Assembly (NCBI RefSeq): GCF_013697085.1
Contig: NZ_JACEFT010000003.1
Location: forward strand, 62,001 to 126,000
DNA: 64,000 bases
Origin: Billgrantia kenyensis
GTDB lineage: Bacteria > Pseudomonadota > Gammaproteobacteria > Pseudomonadales > Halomonadaceae
Direction of reading: 5' to 3'
The notes below the pieces were generated by a model, which ran no database searches, was not told the DNA's origin, and saw only the letters and a list, made by a program, of their open reading frames with translations. Below are positions 34,480-44,446 of this stretch, piece by piece. Made by a program: the position numbers and the translations under genes. Position 1 is the stretch's first letter; each line of letters begins with the position of its first letter.

Positions 34480-35261
34480 GCGACTCCGATGACAAGCAGG
34501 AACTTGGCCAGGCTCCCCTGATCGAGCACCTGATCGAGCTGCGTTCGCGTCTGCTGCGCTCGATAGTAGCGATCTTCGTGATCTTTTTGGGGCTCTACCC
34601 GTTCGCCAACGAGATCTATACCTTCGTGGCCCAGCCATTGATGGCCCTGCTGCCGGAAGGCTCGCAGATGATCGCCACCGAGGTGGCCTCACCGTTCCTG
34701 GCCCCGTTCAAGCTGACCCTGGTGGTGGCGGTGTTCGTGGCCATTCCCTATGTGCTGCATCAGGCCTGGTCTTTCGTCGCCCCGGGACTCTACGATAACG
34801 AGAAGGCGCTGGCCCTGCCGCTGCTGGCCTCGAGCGTAGGGCTGTTCTATGCTGGCGCGGCCTTCGCCTACTATGCGGTCTTCCCGCTGCTGTTCCAGTT
34901 CTTCACCCAGACCGGGCCGGAGAACGTGGCGGTGATGACCGATATCAACCAGTACCTGAACTTCGTCCTGAAACTCTTCTTCGCCTTCGGCGTGGCCTTC
35001 GAGATACCCATCGCCACCTTCCTGCTGGTGACCACGGGAGCCACCACGGTGGAGAGCCTGTCAAGAAAGCGTCCCTATGTCATCCTGGGCTGCTTCGTGG
35101 TGGGCATGCTGCTCACCCCGCCTGACGTGATCTCCCAGAGCCTGCTCGCCGTGCCCATGTACCTGCTCTACGAAGTGGGTATCCTGTTCGGGCGCCTGGT
35201 TCGTCGACGTCGCAGCAAGGCAGCCCAGGCGGAAGCCGACGAGAAGCAGGAGGAGAGCTGA
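34476..35261 (+). CDS. tatC: Sec-independent translocase subunit TatC
   Basis: This 261-residue polytopic protein with six predicted transmembrane helices recognises twin-arginine signal peptides. The N-terminal PLIEHLIELRSRLLRS contains the conserved HLxELR motif, and the first periplasmic loop has the family pattern around GSQMIATEVASPFLAPFKL. The C-terminus is basic then acidic. It ends the tatABC operon before a strong bidirectional terminator. Confidence 0.97.
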   Translation: MSDSDDKQELGQAPLIEHLIELRSRLLRSIVAIFVIFLGLYPFANEIYTFVAQPLMALLPEGSQMIATEVASPFLAPFKLTLVVAVFVAIPYVLHQAWSFVAPGLYDNEKALALPLLASSVGLFYAGAAFAYYAVFPLLFQFFTQTGPENVAVMTDINQYLNFVLKLFFAFGVAFEIPIATFLLVTTGATTVESLSRKRPYVILGCFVVGMLLTPPDVISQSLLAVPMYLLYEVGILFGRLVRRRRSKAAQAEADEKQEES

Positions 35262-35289
35262 GCAGGCCACCCGCTCGACCTTGCAACGC

Positions 35290-35323
35290 AAGCGCCCCCG
35301 CTTCGCAGGAAGCGGGGGCGCTT
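35290..35323. terminator. Bidirectional terminator between tatC and elbB
   Basis: A perfect 15-bp stem AAGCGCCCCCGCTTC / GAAGCGGGGGCGCTT with loop GCAG is followed on the plus strand by TTCG. It lies in the 79-base convergent gap. Confidence 0.9.
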
Positions 35324-35340
35324 TTCGTTACCGCACTGGA

Positions 35341-36003
35341 TCAGAGGTCCATCAGCTCGTCGATACGCTCCACCAGCTTGAATATCCCAGTGGCTGCCTC
35401 GCCGATTCGCGTGGCAAGCATGTAGGCCGGCGTGGTCACCACGCGGTTCTCGAAATCCACCACGATGTCCTCGACGCCACAGCTGCGATGCAGGCCACCC
35501 ATGGAGCTGATGGCGCCGGAGACGCCGGGGTCGTGGCCGACGGTCACGGCGATGCCCGGCCCCAGCAGCTTGGGCACCAGCGCCGGCGCGATGCACATCA
35601 GGCCGATGGGCTTGCGCGCCTCATGGAAGGGCGCCAGCGCCTCGACCAGTTCGGGCAGCGGCTCCATGTCGCTGCCTGCCTCGGCAAAATTTGACAGGTT
35701 CTTGGCCGCCCCGAAGCCCCCAGGCAGGATGACGGCGTCGAATTCATCGGCCTCGAGCTCGTCCAGCGGAGCGATGTCGCCCCGTGCCAGCCGCGCCGAC
35801 TCCACCAGCACGTTGCGCGCTTCCCCTTCGAGTACGTCCCCGCTGCGATGGTCTATCACATGATGCTGCATGATGTCCGGTGCGAAGCAGCGATGACCGA
35901 TACCCAACTGATCCAGCCGGAGCAGGGTCAGAGTGGTTTCGTAGATCTCGGAACCATCCTGCACGCCGCAGCCCGACAGGATGACCGCCACTTGTTTGCT
36001 CAT
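35341..36003 (-). CDS. elbB: Isoprenoid biosynthesis glyoxalase ElbB (DJ-1/PfpI family)
   Basis: The ATG at 36003 has AAGGAG seven bases upstream and gives 220 residues; the frame extends 36 codons upstream without features. It is a class I glutamine amidotransferase-like protein, with VILPGGFGAAKNLSNFA and the nucleophile-elbow region GLMCIAPALVPKLLG. ElbB proteins have glyoxalase activity, and in E. coli the gene was linked to isoprenoid yield. Physiological substrate uncertain. It is divergent from hemB across 237 bases. Confidence 0.92.
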   Translation of the reverse strand: MSKQVAVILSGCGVQDGSEIYETTLTLLRLDQLGIGHRCFAPDIMQHHVIDHRSGDVLEGEARNVLVESARLARGDIAPLDELEADEFDAVILPGGFGAAKNLSNFAEAGSDMEPLPELVEALAPFHEARKPIGLMCIAPALVPKLLGPGIAVTVGHDPGVSGAISSMGGLHRSCGVEDIVVDFENRVVTTPAYMLATRIGEAATGIFKLVERIDELMDL

Positions 36004-36075
36004 GCGTTTCTCCTTGTTGTGCACGCGCCTCAGGCGCAAGGCACTGCCTATAATCCGAAGCCAACACTGTAGTGA

Positions 36076-37239
<1,164 letters not shown>

Positions 37240-37284
37240 GCGCAACACCGGTCGGCACGGACGTCCTGCCGGGTTCGCACGCTA

Positions 37285-37307
37285 GGAGCCGGGGTAGCCC
37301 CGGCTCC
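37285..37307. terminator. Bidirectional terminator between hemB and the DUF3087 gene
   Basis: A perfect 10-bp stem GGAGCCGGGG / CCCCGGCTCC with loop TAG lies in the 70-base gap between convergent genes, 45 bases past the hemB stop and directly abutting the end of the DUF3087 gene. Confidence 0.85.
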
Positions 37308-37309
37308 GT

Positions 37310-37822
37310 TCAGCTCTTGCGGAAAGCCGACAGGTCATTGGGGTCGAAGCCCTCGACCCGCTCGGGCAGTCCGCGCTCTTCGCGCAGTCGGCCGATCCTG
37401 GCACGCTCGCCCAGCAGCTCGGCATCATCGTCCAGGGTGCGCCCGTTGAGTTCGGCCAGCTGCGCCATGCCCTGGTGATAGGCAGTCAGCAAGTGCAGGG
37501 CGACGTGGTTACCCTGCTCCGTTTCCCGGCGCAGGGTGGAAAGGTAGCCGCTCAGCCGGGAGAGATGATGCTTGAGCTGCCAGACATATCGCATCTCCGT
37601 CATCCAGGGGCGCTCGCGCAGCACGGCAAAGGTCAGGCTGGTGACCAGCAGCCCGAGGAACACGCCAAGGGCGTTGAGCCACAGGCTCGAGCCGAAAGCC
37701 GCCACCAGCAGTTGGGAAAAAATCAGGCCGAAGACGATCAGCTGGCCGGCCATGGCCAGGCTGATTATCCTCGCCTTGCGGCGATAGGTTTCCGGATCGT
37801 GGTGCTCGAAGGTAAAGGACAT
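37310..37822 (-). CDS. DUF3087 family inner-membrane protein
   Basis: The ATG at 37822 follows AGGAAG and gives 170 residues; the frame is open 22 codons further upstream. The N-terminal FEHHDPETYRRKARII precedes two transmembrane helices (about 22-43 and 48-68). The rest is a soluble, probably cytoplasmic helical domain with many Arg, Leu and Glu residues. The pattern fits DUF3087, for which no function is known. It lies between hemB and a DAHP synthase gene. An 11-bp palindrome precedes it. Confidence 0.8.
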   Translation of the reverse strand: MSFTFEHHDPETYRRKARIISLAMAGQLIVFGLIFSQLLVAAFGSSLWLNALGVFLGLLVTSLTFAVLRERPWMTEMRYVWQLKHHLSRLSGYLSTLRRETEQGNHVALHLLTAYHQGMAQLAELNGRTLDDDAELLGERARIGRLREERGLPERVEGFDPNDLSAFRKS

Positions 37823-37843
37823 GCGGGCTTCCTGTTGCAGCGA

Positions 37844-37866
37844 GATGCCGGGATTATCCCGGCATC
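37844..37866. repeat. Perfect palindrome between the DAHP synthase and DUF3087 genes
   Basis: GATGCCGGGAT and ATCCCGGCATC flank a single base. It lies 32 bases past the DAHP synthase stop and 22 bases before the DUF3087 start. It may act as a weak terminator hairpin or as an operator; no U-run follows. Confidence 0.6.
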
Positions 37867-37897
37867 GGCCGCCAAGGTACAGCCACACCGGCCAGGC

Positions 37898-38980
37898 TCA
37901 GCGCAACCGCCCGGCCGCCTCGAGCAGCAGGGCTTCGGTGGCCTGCCAGCCCAGGCACGGATCGGTCACCGAAACGCCATGGCGCAGCGCACCTGGCGCA
38001 AGGTCCTGGCGCCCCTCTTCCAGGTGGCTCTCGAGCATCAGCCCCATGAGGGCCGTCTCGCCCGCCTCCCGCTGGGCCACCACATCGCGCAGCACCTCGG
38101 CCTGGCGGCGGTGATCCTTGCGTGCGTTGGCGTGGCTGCAATCCACCATCAGACGCGCAGGCAGCCCGGCCGCTTCCAGACCCCTGCGGGTCTCCGCCAC
38201 CGAACGACTATCATGGTTGGGCCCAGGACGACCGCCCCGCAATACCACATGGGTGTGGGCATTGCCGCTGGTCTCGCGCAGCGCTGGCCGGCCCTGCTCG
38301 TCAAGCCCGAAGTGCTGGTGAGGGTATGCCGCGGCACGAATGGCATCCACGGCGACGCCCACATCGCCGCTGGTGGCATTCTTGAAGCCGACGGCCGCCT
38401 CGAGGCCGCTGGCAAGCTCGCGATGCAGCTGCGATTCGGTGGTCCGGGCGCCGATCGCGACCCAGGAGAGCAGGTCGTCGAGGTAGGCGGCAAGCATCGG
38501 CTGCAGTACTTCGGTGGCCACCGGCAGGCCCAGTGCGGCGACCTCATGCATCAAATGGCGTGAAAGGTGCAGACCTCTGGCCATGTCGCCGCTGCCGTCC
38601 AGATCGGGGTCGTAGGCGAGCCCCTTCCAGCCCACCGTGGTACGCGGCTTCTCCACGTAGACCCGCATGACCGGAAGCAGGCGGTCACTTATCCTGGGCG
38701 CCAGCTCGGCCAGGCGATGGGCATACTCCAGAGCAGCCAAGGGGTCATGGATCGAACAGGGTCCAACCACCACCAGCATGCGGTCATCGTGACCGCTGAC
38801 GACAGCGCGGATGGCGCGTCGCTGGGCTGCGAGGCGCTCACTCACGTCGGCAGCCACGGGCAGTCGACGGCGCAGCTCTGCAGGTGTCGGCAAGGGCATC
38901 TCGACCCGGCTGGGGCGTGCGGCAAGCGCTTCGATGCGACTATCGGCAAGGCGTTCGGCGAGGGTAGCAGGGGCATTCAT
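37898..38980 (-). CDS. aroF: 3-deoxy-7-phosphoheptulonate (DAHP) synthase, class I (AroF/G/H)
   Basis: The ATG at 38980 is nine bases after GGAG and gives 360 residues; an ATG three codons upstream is too close to that site. It condenses phosphoenolpyruvate and erythrose 4-phosphate, the entry to aromatic amino acid synthesis. Family motifs are VVGPCSIHDPLAALEYA, EKPRTTVGWKGLAYDPDLDG, IGARTTESQLHREL and the metal-site DCSHANARKDH. Which isozyme it is (Tyr-, Phe- or Trp-sensitive) cannot be decided by eye. Two aromatic-rich leader ORFs lie upstream. Confidence 0.96.
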   Translation of the reverse strand: MNAPATLAERLADSRIEALAARPSRVEMPLPTPAELRRRLPVAADVSERLAAQRRAIRAVVSGHDDRMLVVVGPCSIHDPLAALEYAHRLAELAPRISDRLLPVMRVYVEKPRTTVGWKGLAYDPDLDGSGDMARGLHLSRHLMHEVAALGLPVATEVLQPMLAAYLDDLLSWVAIGARTTESQLHRELASGLEAAVGFKNATSGDVGVAVDAIRAAAYPHQHFGLDEQGRPALRETSGNAHTHVVLRGGRPGPNHDSRSVAETRRGLEAAGLPARLMVDCSHANARKDHRRQAEVLRDVVAQREAGETALMGLMLESHLEEGRQDLAPGALRHGVSVTDPCLGWQATEALLLEAAGRLR

Positions 38981-38985
38981 GTGAG

Positions 38986-39150
38986 TCATCTCCGTGAGCG
39001 TGGCAAGCATCGTGTCGTCGTGCCACCGGTCATCTCACGGTCGGAGGTGGCGCACTGAACCGACCGCGCAACGCTAAATCGCCAACCATAGCCCCAGCCA
39101 TAATAGTCGTGGCGAGCGTGGTTGGCGAAAGTGGCGTTACGTGCGTTCAT
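38986..39150 (-). CDS. Aromatic-rich leader peptide 2 upstream of DAHP synthase
   Basis: A 54-codon ORF starts at ATG 39150 with GAGGAG eight bases upstream and stops 5 bases before the DAHP synthase ATG. Residues 16-25 read YYGWGYGWRF: three Tyr, two Trp and one Phe in ten codons, far above expectation. The remainder is arginine- and threonine-rich without domain features. Position and composition fit a regulatory leader peptide whose translation senses charged tRNA-Tyr and tRNA-Trp. It ends next to the downstream start, so termination and restart may also be coupled. Confidence 0.65.
   Translation of the reverse strand: MNARNATFANHARHDYYGWGYGWRFSVARSVQCATSDREMTGGTTTRCLPRSRR
38992..39066 (-). 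promoter_or_regulatory. aroF: Mutually exclusive RNA pairings over the DAHP synthase ribosome binding site
   Basis: Three pairings overlap in the RNA after the aromatic codons of leader 2. First, CGGTCGG (39060-39066) with CCGACCG (39038-39044). Second, GCCACC (39046-39051) with GGTGGC (39022-39027). Third, CCGTGAG (39034-39040) with CTCACGG (38992-38998), extended inward by GTGGCA with TGCCAC. The third covers half of the GGAG (38990-38993) used by the DAHP synthase gene. The second excludes part of the third, and the first excludes the second. This is the layout of a translational attenuator. The pairings are seen in the sequence; the function is inferred. Confidence 0.6.
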
Positions 39151-39192
39151 GATGCGTCTCCTCGGGTTGTATCCTTTTGGGGCCACTCAACG

Positions 39193-39229
39193 TGAAACCC
39201 CCGGTCGGGGTTGCCGACCGGGGGTTTCA
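39193..39229 (-). terminator. Attenuator-type terminator between the two leader ORFs
   Basis: A perfect 16-bp stem (TGAAACCCCCGGTCGG with its complement, 5-base loop) lies 46 bases after the stop of leader 1 and 43 bases before the start of leader 2. Only TTT (within the stem) and a broken U-tract follow on the minus strand, so termination may be partial. Its loop and flanks are shared with a competing pairing. Confidence 0.7.
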
Positions 39230-39298
39230 GGGGAAGGCAACCCGCTTGGGGTGTGCCTTGACGACTGTCCTGCTTCAGCAGCCAGCCGCCAGCACACC
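39208..39298 (-). promoter_or_regulatory. aroF: Antiterminator and leader-coupled pairings of attenuator 1
   Basis: GGGTTGCC at 39236-39243 is fully complementary to GGCAACCC at 39208-39215, which takes in the loop and two inner base pairs of the terminator stem. Formation of this 8-bp helix would weaken the terminator. Upstream, GGTGTGC (39292-39298), six bases after the last aromatic codon of leader 1, pairs with GCACACC (39250-39256). A ribosome stalled on the aromatic codons would cover the first of these segments. The arrangement is that of a classical amino-acid attenuator, though the two upstream segments are adjacent rather than overlapping. Confidence 0.55.
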
Positions 39299-39406
39299 GG
39301 CGCTAAACCAGTACCAATACTGACCGTCGAAACCGACGCCGCGCACAGGCGCCGCGCAAAGGGCGCGGTCACTGGCTATGGCAATCGAGGGTCGCTTCGA
39401 GGTCAT
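39275..39406 (-). CDS. Aromatic-rich leader peptide 1 upstream of DAHP synthase
   Basis: A 43-codon ORF starts at ATG 39406, seven bases after AGGAG. Residues 30-34 are YWYWF, near the end of the peptide (it stops nine residues later), followed downstream by a terminator-like hairpin. That combination is typical of trp- and phe-type leader peptides. The N-terminal part is basic and shows no domain. It reads in the same direction as the DAHP synthase gene. Confidence 0.65.
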   Translation of the reverse strand: MTSKRPSIAIASDRALCAAPVRGVGFDGQYWYWFSAGVLAAGC

Positions 39407-39468
39407 GGTCGTCTCCTGATGATCTTTCTTCATCCTGCCGCATCGCGGCAAGCTTGGCAAGCCCGGCG

Positions 39469-39591
39469 TCAGGCCGCCACGGCACGGGTCACACCAATGA
39501 TCAGCGGCAGCAGGTTGAGCGCCAGTATGGCCAGCAGGGGCAGCAGCCACAGCAGCCCGGTATCGTCGTGATAGTCCTTGAGGGGAGCCAT
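39469..39591 (-). CDS. Predicted 40-residue single-helix membrane protein
   Basis: An ATG at 39591 is preceded by AAAGGAGG with ideal spacing and opens 40 codons. The product starts MAPLKDYHDDTG and then has one hydrophobic segment (about 12-33, rich in Leu, Ile and Ala) and a short tail ending TRAVAA. It resembles small inner-membrane proteins that are often missed in annotation. It lies between folM and leader peptide 1, all on the minus strand. Function unknown. Confidence 0.7.
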   Translation of the reverse strand: MAPLKDYHDDTGLLWLLPLLAILALNLLPLIIGVTRAVAA

Positions 39592-39645
39592 ATGAGCCTC
39601 CTTTTCCAGCAACTTTCCGTTGGCTTGCTCGTCATGTCGTGCTGT

Positions 39646-39665
39646 TGCCTGCGCTCCGGCAGGCA
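39646..39665 (-). terminator. Hairpin after folM
   Basis: TGCCTGC and GCAGGCA form a 7-bp stem with a 6-base loop 18 bases past the folM stop. There is no U-run. It could mark the end of the ubiD-fre-folM transcript. Confidence 0.45.
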
Positions 39666-39683
39666 GCGTTGCTGATAGACAGT

Positions 39684-40397
39684 CTAGCGAAGATGGCAGC
39701 CGCCATCGACCGGCAGGGTGATACCGGTGACATAGCGGTTGTCGAGCAGGTAGCGCAGGCTCTGGTAGATCACCCCCGGCCCCGGCACCATCTCCATCGC
39801 CGACTTGGCCCTGGCCTTGTCGGCAGCGTTCTCATCGTCGCCTTCATCGAGCATGATCAGCGCCGGTGCGATGGCGTTGACCTGGATCTCGGGGGCGTAC
39901 ATGGCGGCGAAAGAGAGCGTCAGGTTTTCCAGTCCCGCCTTGGTGGCAGCGTAGCCGGCGTGTTTCCTGGAGCCCTTCTGCACCACGTAGTCGGTCATGT
40001 GAACGATATCCCGCTGGGGCTCGCCGCAGGCCTCGAGCAGCACGCGGCAGTGCAGGTTGATCAGGTAGGGCGCGAGCATGTGCACGCGAAACAGCCGCTC
40101 GAAAGTGGCGCCAGCCTGCTCATCCATTCTGTCCGCGGCACAATCGCTGGCGTTATGTACGATCGCTCGCAGCGATGCCGTTTGGCCCTTCAGTCGGGCG
40201 ATGAAATCGAGAATGCCCGCCTCGGTGGCGAAGTCCGCCGCCAGGGTGACGATACCGCGGCTACGCAATGCCTCGAGTTCCGGCCGCTCGCGGCGATAGC
40301 TGACGATCACCGGGTGACCGTCCTCGACCAGGCGCTCGGCACAGTGGCGACCCAGGCGCTGAGCGCCACCGGTAATCAGGATCGGCGAAGCGCTCAC
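39684..40397 (-). CDS. folM: Dihydromonapterin reductase FolM (short-chain dehydrogenase)
   Basis: This 237-residue SDR enzyme has the cofactor motif TGGAQRLGRH (the FolM variant of TGxxxGxG), NAS (VHNASDCAADR) and the catalytic YAATKAG. The C-terminal IYQSLRYLLDNRYVTGITLP with VDGGCHLR matches the pteridine reductase branch. FolM reduces dihydromonapterin (and weakly dihydrofolate) with NADPH, giving tetrahydromonapterin, a pterin cofactor. Its start overlaps the flavin reductase stop by four bases. Confidence 0.88.
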   Translation of the reverse strand: MSASPILITGGAQRLGRHCAERLVEDGHPVIVSYRRERPELEALRSRGIVTLAADFATEAGILDFIARLKGQTASLRAIVHNASDCAADRMDEQAGATFERLFRVHMLAPYLINLHCRVLLEACGEPQRDIVHMTDYVVQKGSRKHAGYAATKAGLENLTLSFAAMYAPEIQVNAIAPALIMLDEGDDENAADKARAKSAMEMVPGPGVIYQSLRYLLDNRYVTGITLPVDGGCHLR

Positions 40398-41173
40398 CGC
40401 TCGCCACCCCGGCGAAGCACACCCGCGGTAGGCACCAATGGCTGGCGCGGCGCATAGGCAAAGACGTCGGAGAACACCCGCGACGGCTCCAGTCCCAGCG
40501 AGGCCAGCACGTCGACGCAGGCGTAGACCATGCCGGGCGACCCGGAAAGATAGACATCACTGGCACTGACATCCTCGAGGCTCTCCGCCAGGGCCTGGTC
40601 GATGCGGCCTCGGTGAGACTCGATGCGCTCTCCGCTTACAGGTGGCTCCGGCGCCACCTCGGTGACGAGATGGAAGCGCATGTTCTCGTGGCTCTCGGCC
40701 CACTGTCGCGCCAGGCTCTCGAGGTACAGGTCGCGCCGTTCGCGTGCCGCCCACCAAAGGTCGATGGGGCGCTCGGGGGCCAGGTGCAACGAGGCCTCGA
40801 CGATCGCCTTGATCTGAGCGAAGCCGGTTCCGGCTGCCACCAACAGCAGGGGTCGCTCACTGGTGGTGTCCAGTACGCAATCCCCGCCCGGCAGGCGCAG
40901 CGTGAGATGGTGGGCAACCACGACCTGTTCACGCAACCGGGCTGAATTCTCGCGCTCCGGCCAGTGCTGGATATGCAGTTCCAGGGTACCGTCGCCAGTG
41001 TGGGCACTGGCAATGGAGAACGGCACCCAGGTCTCGTCGTCCAGCTTGAGTTCGAGATACTGACCCGGCTCGTGGGCCATGGCCTCGGCGCGCCCTTCCA
41101 GGCGCACACGGAACACGTCGGGGGTCAGGTCCTCCACTGCCGTCACCAGGCAGCTCAGGGTCCTCGGGGTCAT
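40394..41173 (-). CDS. fre: NAD(P)H-flavin reductase (Fre-like)
   Basis: This 259-residue two-domain protein has a ferredoxin-reductase-type flavin-binding barrel ([20 protein letters not shown]) and an NAD-binding domain ([19 protein letters not shown], later [18 protein letters not shown]). Fre proteins supply reduced FMN or FAD to other enzymes. It overlaps ubiD and folM by four bases on each side. The ubiD-fre pairing is widespread; reduced FMN is also the substrate used to make the prenylated FMN of UbiD. Confidence 0.9.
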   Translation of the reverse strand: MTPRTLSCLVTAVEDLTPDVFRVRLEGRAEAMAHEPGQYLELKLDDETWVPFSIASAHTGDGTLELHIQHWPERENSARLREQVVVAHHLTLRLPGGDCVLDTTSERPLLLVAAGTGFAQIKAIVEASLHLAPERPIDLWWAARERRDLYLESLARQWAESHENMRFHLVTEVAPEPPVSGERIESHRGRIDQALAESLEDVSASDVYLSGSPGMVYACVDVLASLGLEPSRVFSDVFAYAPRQPLVPTAGVLRRGGER

Positions 41174-42669
41174 GCAGGCCTCTTGTCGTCAGGGTGTGGG
41201 GGCAGCTCGATGCCCAGCTCGTTCCAGCGCTCGCTGACGCGGGCCTTGACGGCCTCGTCCATGACGATGGGCGTGCCCCATTCTCGATCGGTCTCGCCGG
41301 GCCACTTGCTGGTGGCGTCGAGCCCCATCTTCGAGCCCAGCCCCGCCACCGGCGAAGCGAAGTCAAGGTAATCGATGGGGGTGTTTTCGACCATCACGGT
41401 GTCCCGGGCGGGGTCCATGCGGGTGGTGATGGCCCAGATCACGTCTTTCCAGTCGCGGGCATCGACGTCATCGTCGAGCACCACCACGAACTTGGTGTAC
41501 ATGAACTGGCGCAGGAAGCTCCAGACCCCCATCATCACGCGCTTGGCGTGGCCCGGGTACTGCTTCTTCATGGTCACCACCGCCATGCGGTAGGAGCAGC
41601 CTTCCGGGGGCAAGTAGAAGTCGACGATCTCCGGGAACTGCTTGCGCAGGATCGGCACGAACACTTCGTTGAGTGCGACGCCGAGAATCGCCGGCTCGTC
41701 GGGCGGTCGCCCGGTGTAGGTCGAGTGGTAGATGGCATCGCGGCGCAGGGTCATGCGCGTCACCGTGAACACCGGGAACTCGTCGACTTCATTGTAGTAG
41801 CCGGTATGGTCGCCGTAGGGGCCTTCCGGTGCCGTGTCGTCGGGGTAGATGAAGCCTTCCAGAATGATTTCTGCCGACGCAGGCACTTCCAGATCGGCGT
41901 GGCCGCACTTGACCAGCTCGGTGCGCGAGCCTCTTAACAGCCCGGCGAAGGCGTACTCGGAGAGCGAGTCCGGTACCGGGGTCACCGCGCCGAGAATCGT
42001 CGCCGGGTCGGCGCCCAGCGCCACCGCCACCGGGAAGGGTTCGCCGGGATTGGTCTGCTGGAACTCCAGGAAATCGAGCGCGCCGCCGCGGTGCGACAGC
42101 CAGCGCATGATCAGGCGGTTCTTCGACAGCTTCTGCTGGCGATAGATACCCAGGTTCTGGCGCTTCTTGTGTGGCCCGCGGGTGACCACCAGCGGCCAGG
42201 TGACCAGCGGCGCGGCGTCGCCCGGCCAGCAGTGCTGGATCGGCAGGCGGTCGAGGTTGACGTCGTCGCCTTCGAGTATTACCTGCTGCACCGGGGCACT
42301 GCGCACCGTCTTCGGGCCCATGCTCATCACTTGCTTGAAGATCGGCAGCTTGTCCCAGGCGTCGCGAAAGCCCTTGGGCGGGTCGGGCTCCTTGAGGAAG
42401 GCGAGCAGCTTGCCCACCTCGCGCAGCGCCTCGACGCTGTCCTGACCCATGCCCAGGGCGACCCGCTTCGGCGTACCGAACAGGTTGCCCAGCAACGGCA
42501 TGTCATGGCCCTTGACGTTCTCGAACAGCAGCGCCGGGCCGCCGGCACGCAGGGTGCGGTCGCAGATTTCGGTAATCTCGAGGTAGGGGTCCACCTCGGC
42601 TGAAACTCGTATCAGCTCGCCCTGGGCCTCCAGGGCGGCGATGAAATCGCGCAGGTCCTTGTACTTCAT
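41170..42669 (-). CDS. ubiD: 4-hydroxy-3-polyprenylbenzoate decarboxylase
   Basis: This 499-residue prenyl-FMN-dependent decarboxylase of ubiquinone synthesis starts [20 protein letters not shown]. It shows family blocks such as [35 protein letters not shown], and the catalytic region [14 protein letters not shown] with conserved Glu and Asp. It is first in a coupled ubiD-fre-folM unit and is separated from rho by a terminator. Confidence 0.97.
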   Translation of the reverse strand: MKYKDLRDFIAALEAQGELIRVSAEVDPYLEITEICDRTLRAGGPALLFENVKGHDMPLLGNLFGTPKRVALGMGQDSVEALREVGKLLAFLKEPDPPKGFRDAWDKLPIFKQVMSMGPKTVRSAPVQQVILEGDDVNLDRLPIQHCWPGDAAPLVTWPLVVTRGPHKKRQNLGIYRQQKLSKNRLIMRWLSHRGGALDFLEFQQTNPGEPFPVAVALGADPATILGAVTPVPDSLSEYAFAGLLRGSRTELVKCGHADLEVPASAEIILEGFIYPDDTAPEGPYGDHTGYYNEVDEFPVFTVTRMTLRRDAIYHSTYTGRPPDEPAILGVALNEVFVPILRKQFPEIVDFYLPPEGCSYRMAVVTMKKQYPGHAKRVMMGVWSFLRQFMYTKFVVVLDDDVDARDWKDVIWAITTRMDPARDTVMVENTPIDYLDFASPVAGLGSKMGLDATSKWPGETDREWGTPIVMDEAVKARVSERWNELGIELPPHPDDKRPA

Positions 42670-42693
42670 TGCAATTCCCGTTTCCGGAACGAC

Positions 42694-42724
42694 GAAAGGG
42701 GCAGCTTAGCATGCCGCCCCTTTC
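42694..42724 (-). terminator. Terminator after rho
   Basis: On the minus strand GAAAGGGGC and GCCCCTTTC pair, and the stem extends inward with GGC/GCT. It lies 17 bases past the rho stop and before ubiD, with U-rich sequence inside the 3' arm. Confidence 0.8.
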
Positions 42725-42741
42725 TGCACCGCCGATCCCGC

Positions 42742-44001
<1,260 letters not shown>

Positions 44002-44446
44002 CGGTGTGTTCGGAAGTGGCTCATGTCAGCGTGGCGGCACGGCGGCCGTGGGAAACGGTACGGAAAGAACGGTACGCCGCTTGGGTGCGTTCAGGGCCCG
44101 GGAAAGCTGCCGCTCATGCGCGATGTTCATTGCGGTACGACCACTGTGCGCAAGGGTCGCCGCATGGAATCGTGTTCGAGGGAGCAGCGCTTCTTGTCGC
44201 CTGGACTCATCGCCTGGTGCGTTTCAAGTGCCACTATGATTTCAGACACATGACAACGAGCGACAAAAAGGGGCTGACTGACGACTTGATGTTGACCGCG
44301 ACGCGGTCGGAAAGCATTCGGAACAGGCGAACGCCTCGATGTTAGACAAGCCAGGCGTCGAACGCAAGTCCATGAATCAAGCCTGCACGATTGACACGCT
44401 ACGGCCGGCGCCGCAACCTTTAGTCAATCGCCATCAGGATGCCTCG
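44002..44446. other. 445-base divergent region between rho and ppx
   Basis: This gap must hold the rho leader and both promoters. No hexamer pair is convincing. Short overlapping open frames on the plus strand (44004-44345 and others) have no protein features. The ppx frame itself opens at 44339, but the first 36 codons are without homology. No RNA gene was recognised. In E. coli a long rho leader is used for autoregulation; a similar role is possible here. Confidence 0.5.

Noticed and set aside
44004-44345. Short open frames in the rho-ppx gap
   Set aside because: Overlapping frames of similar length, no ribosome binding site or conserved pattern.
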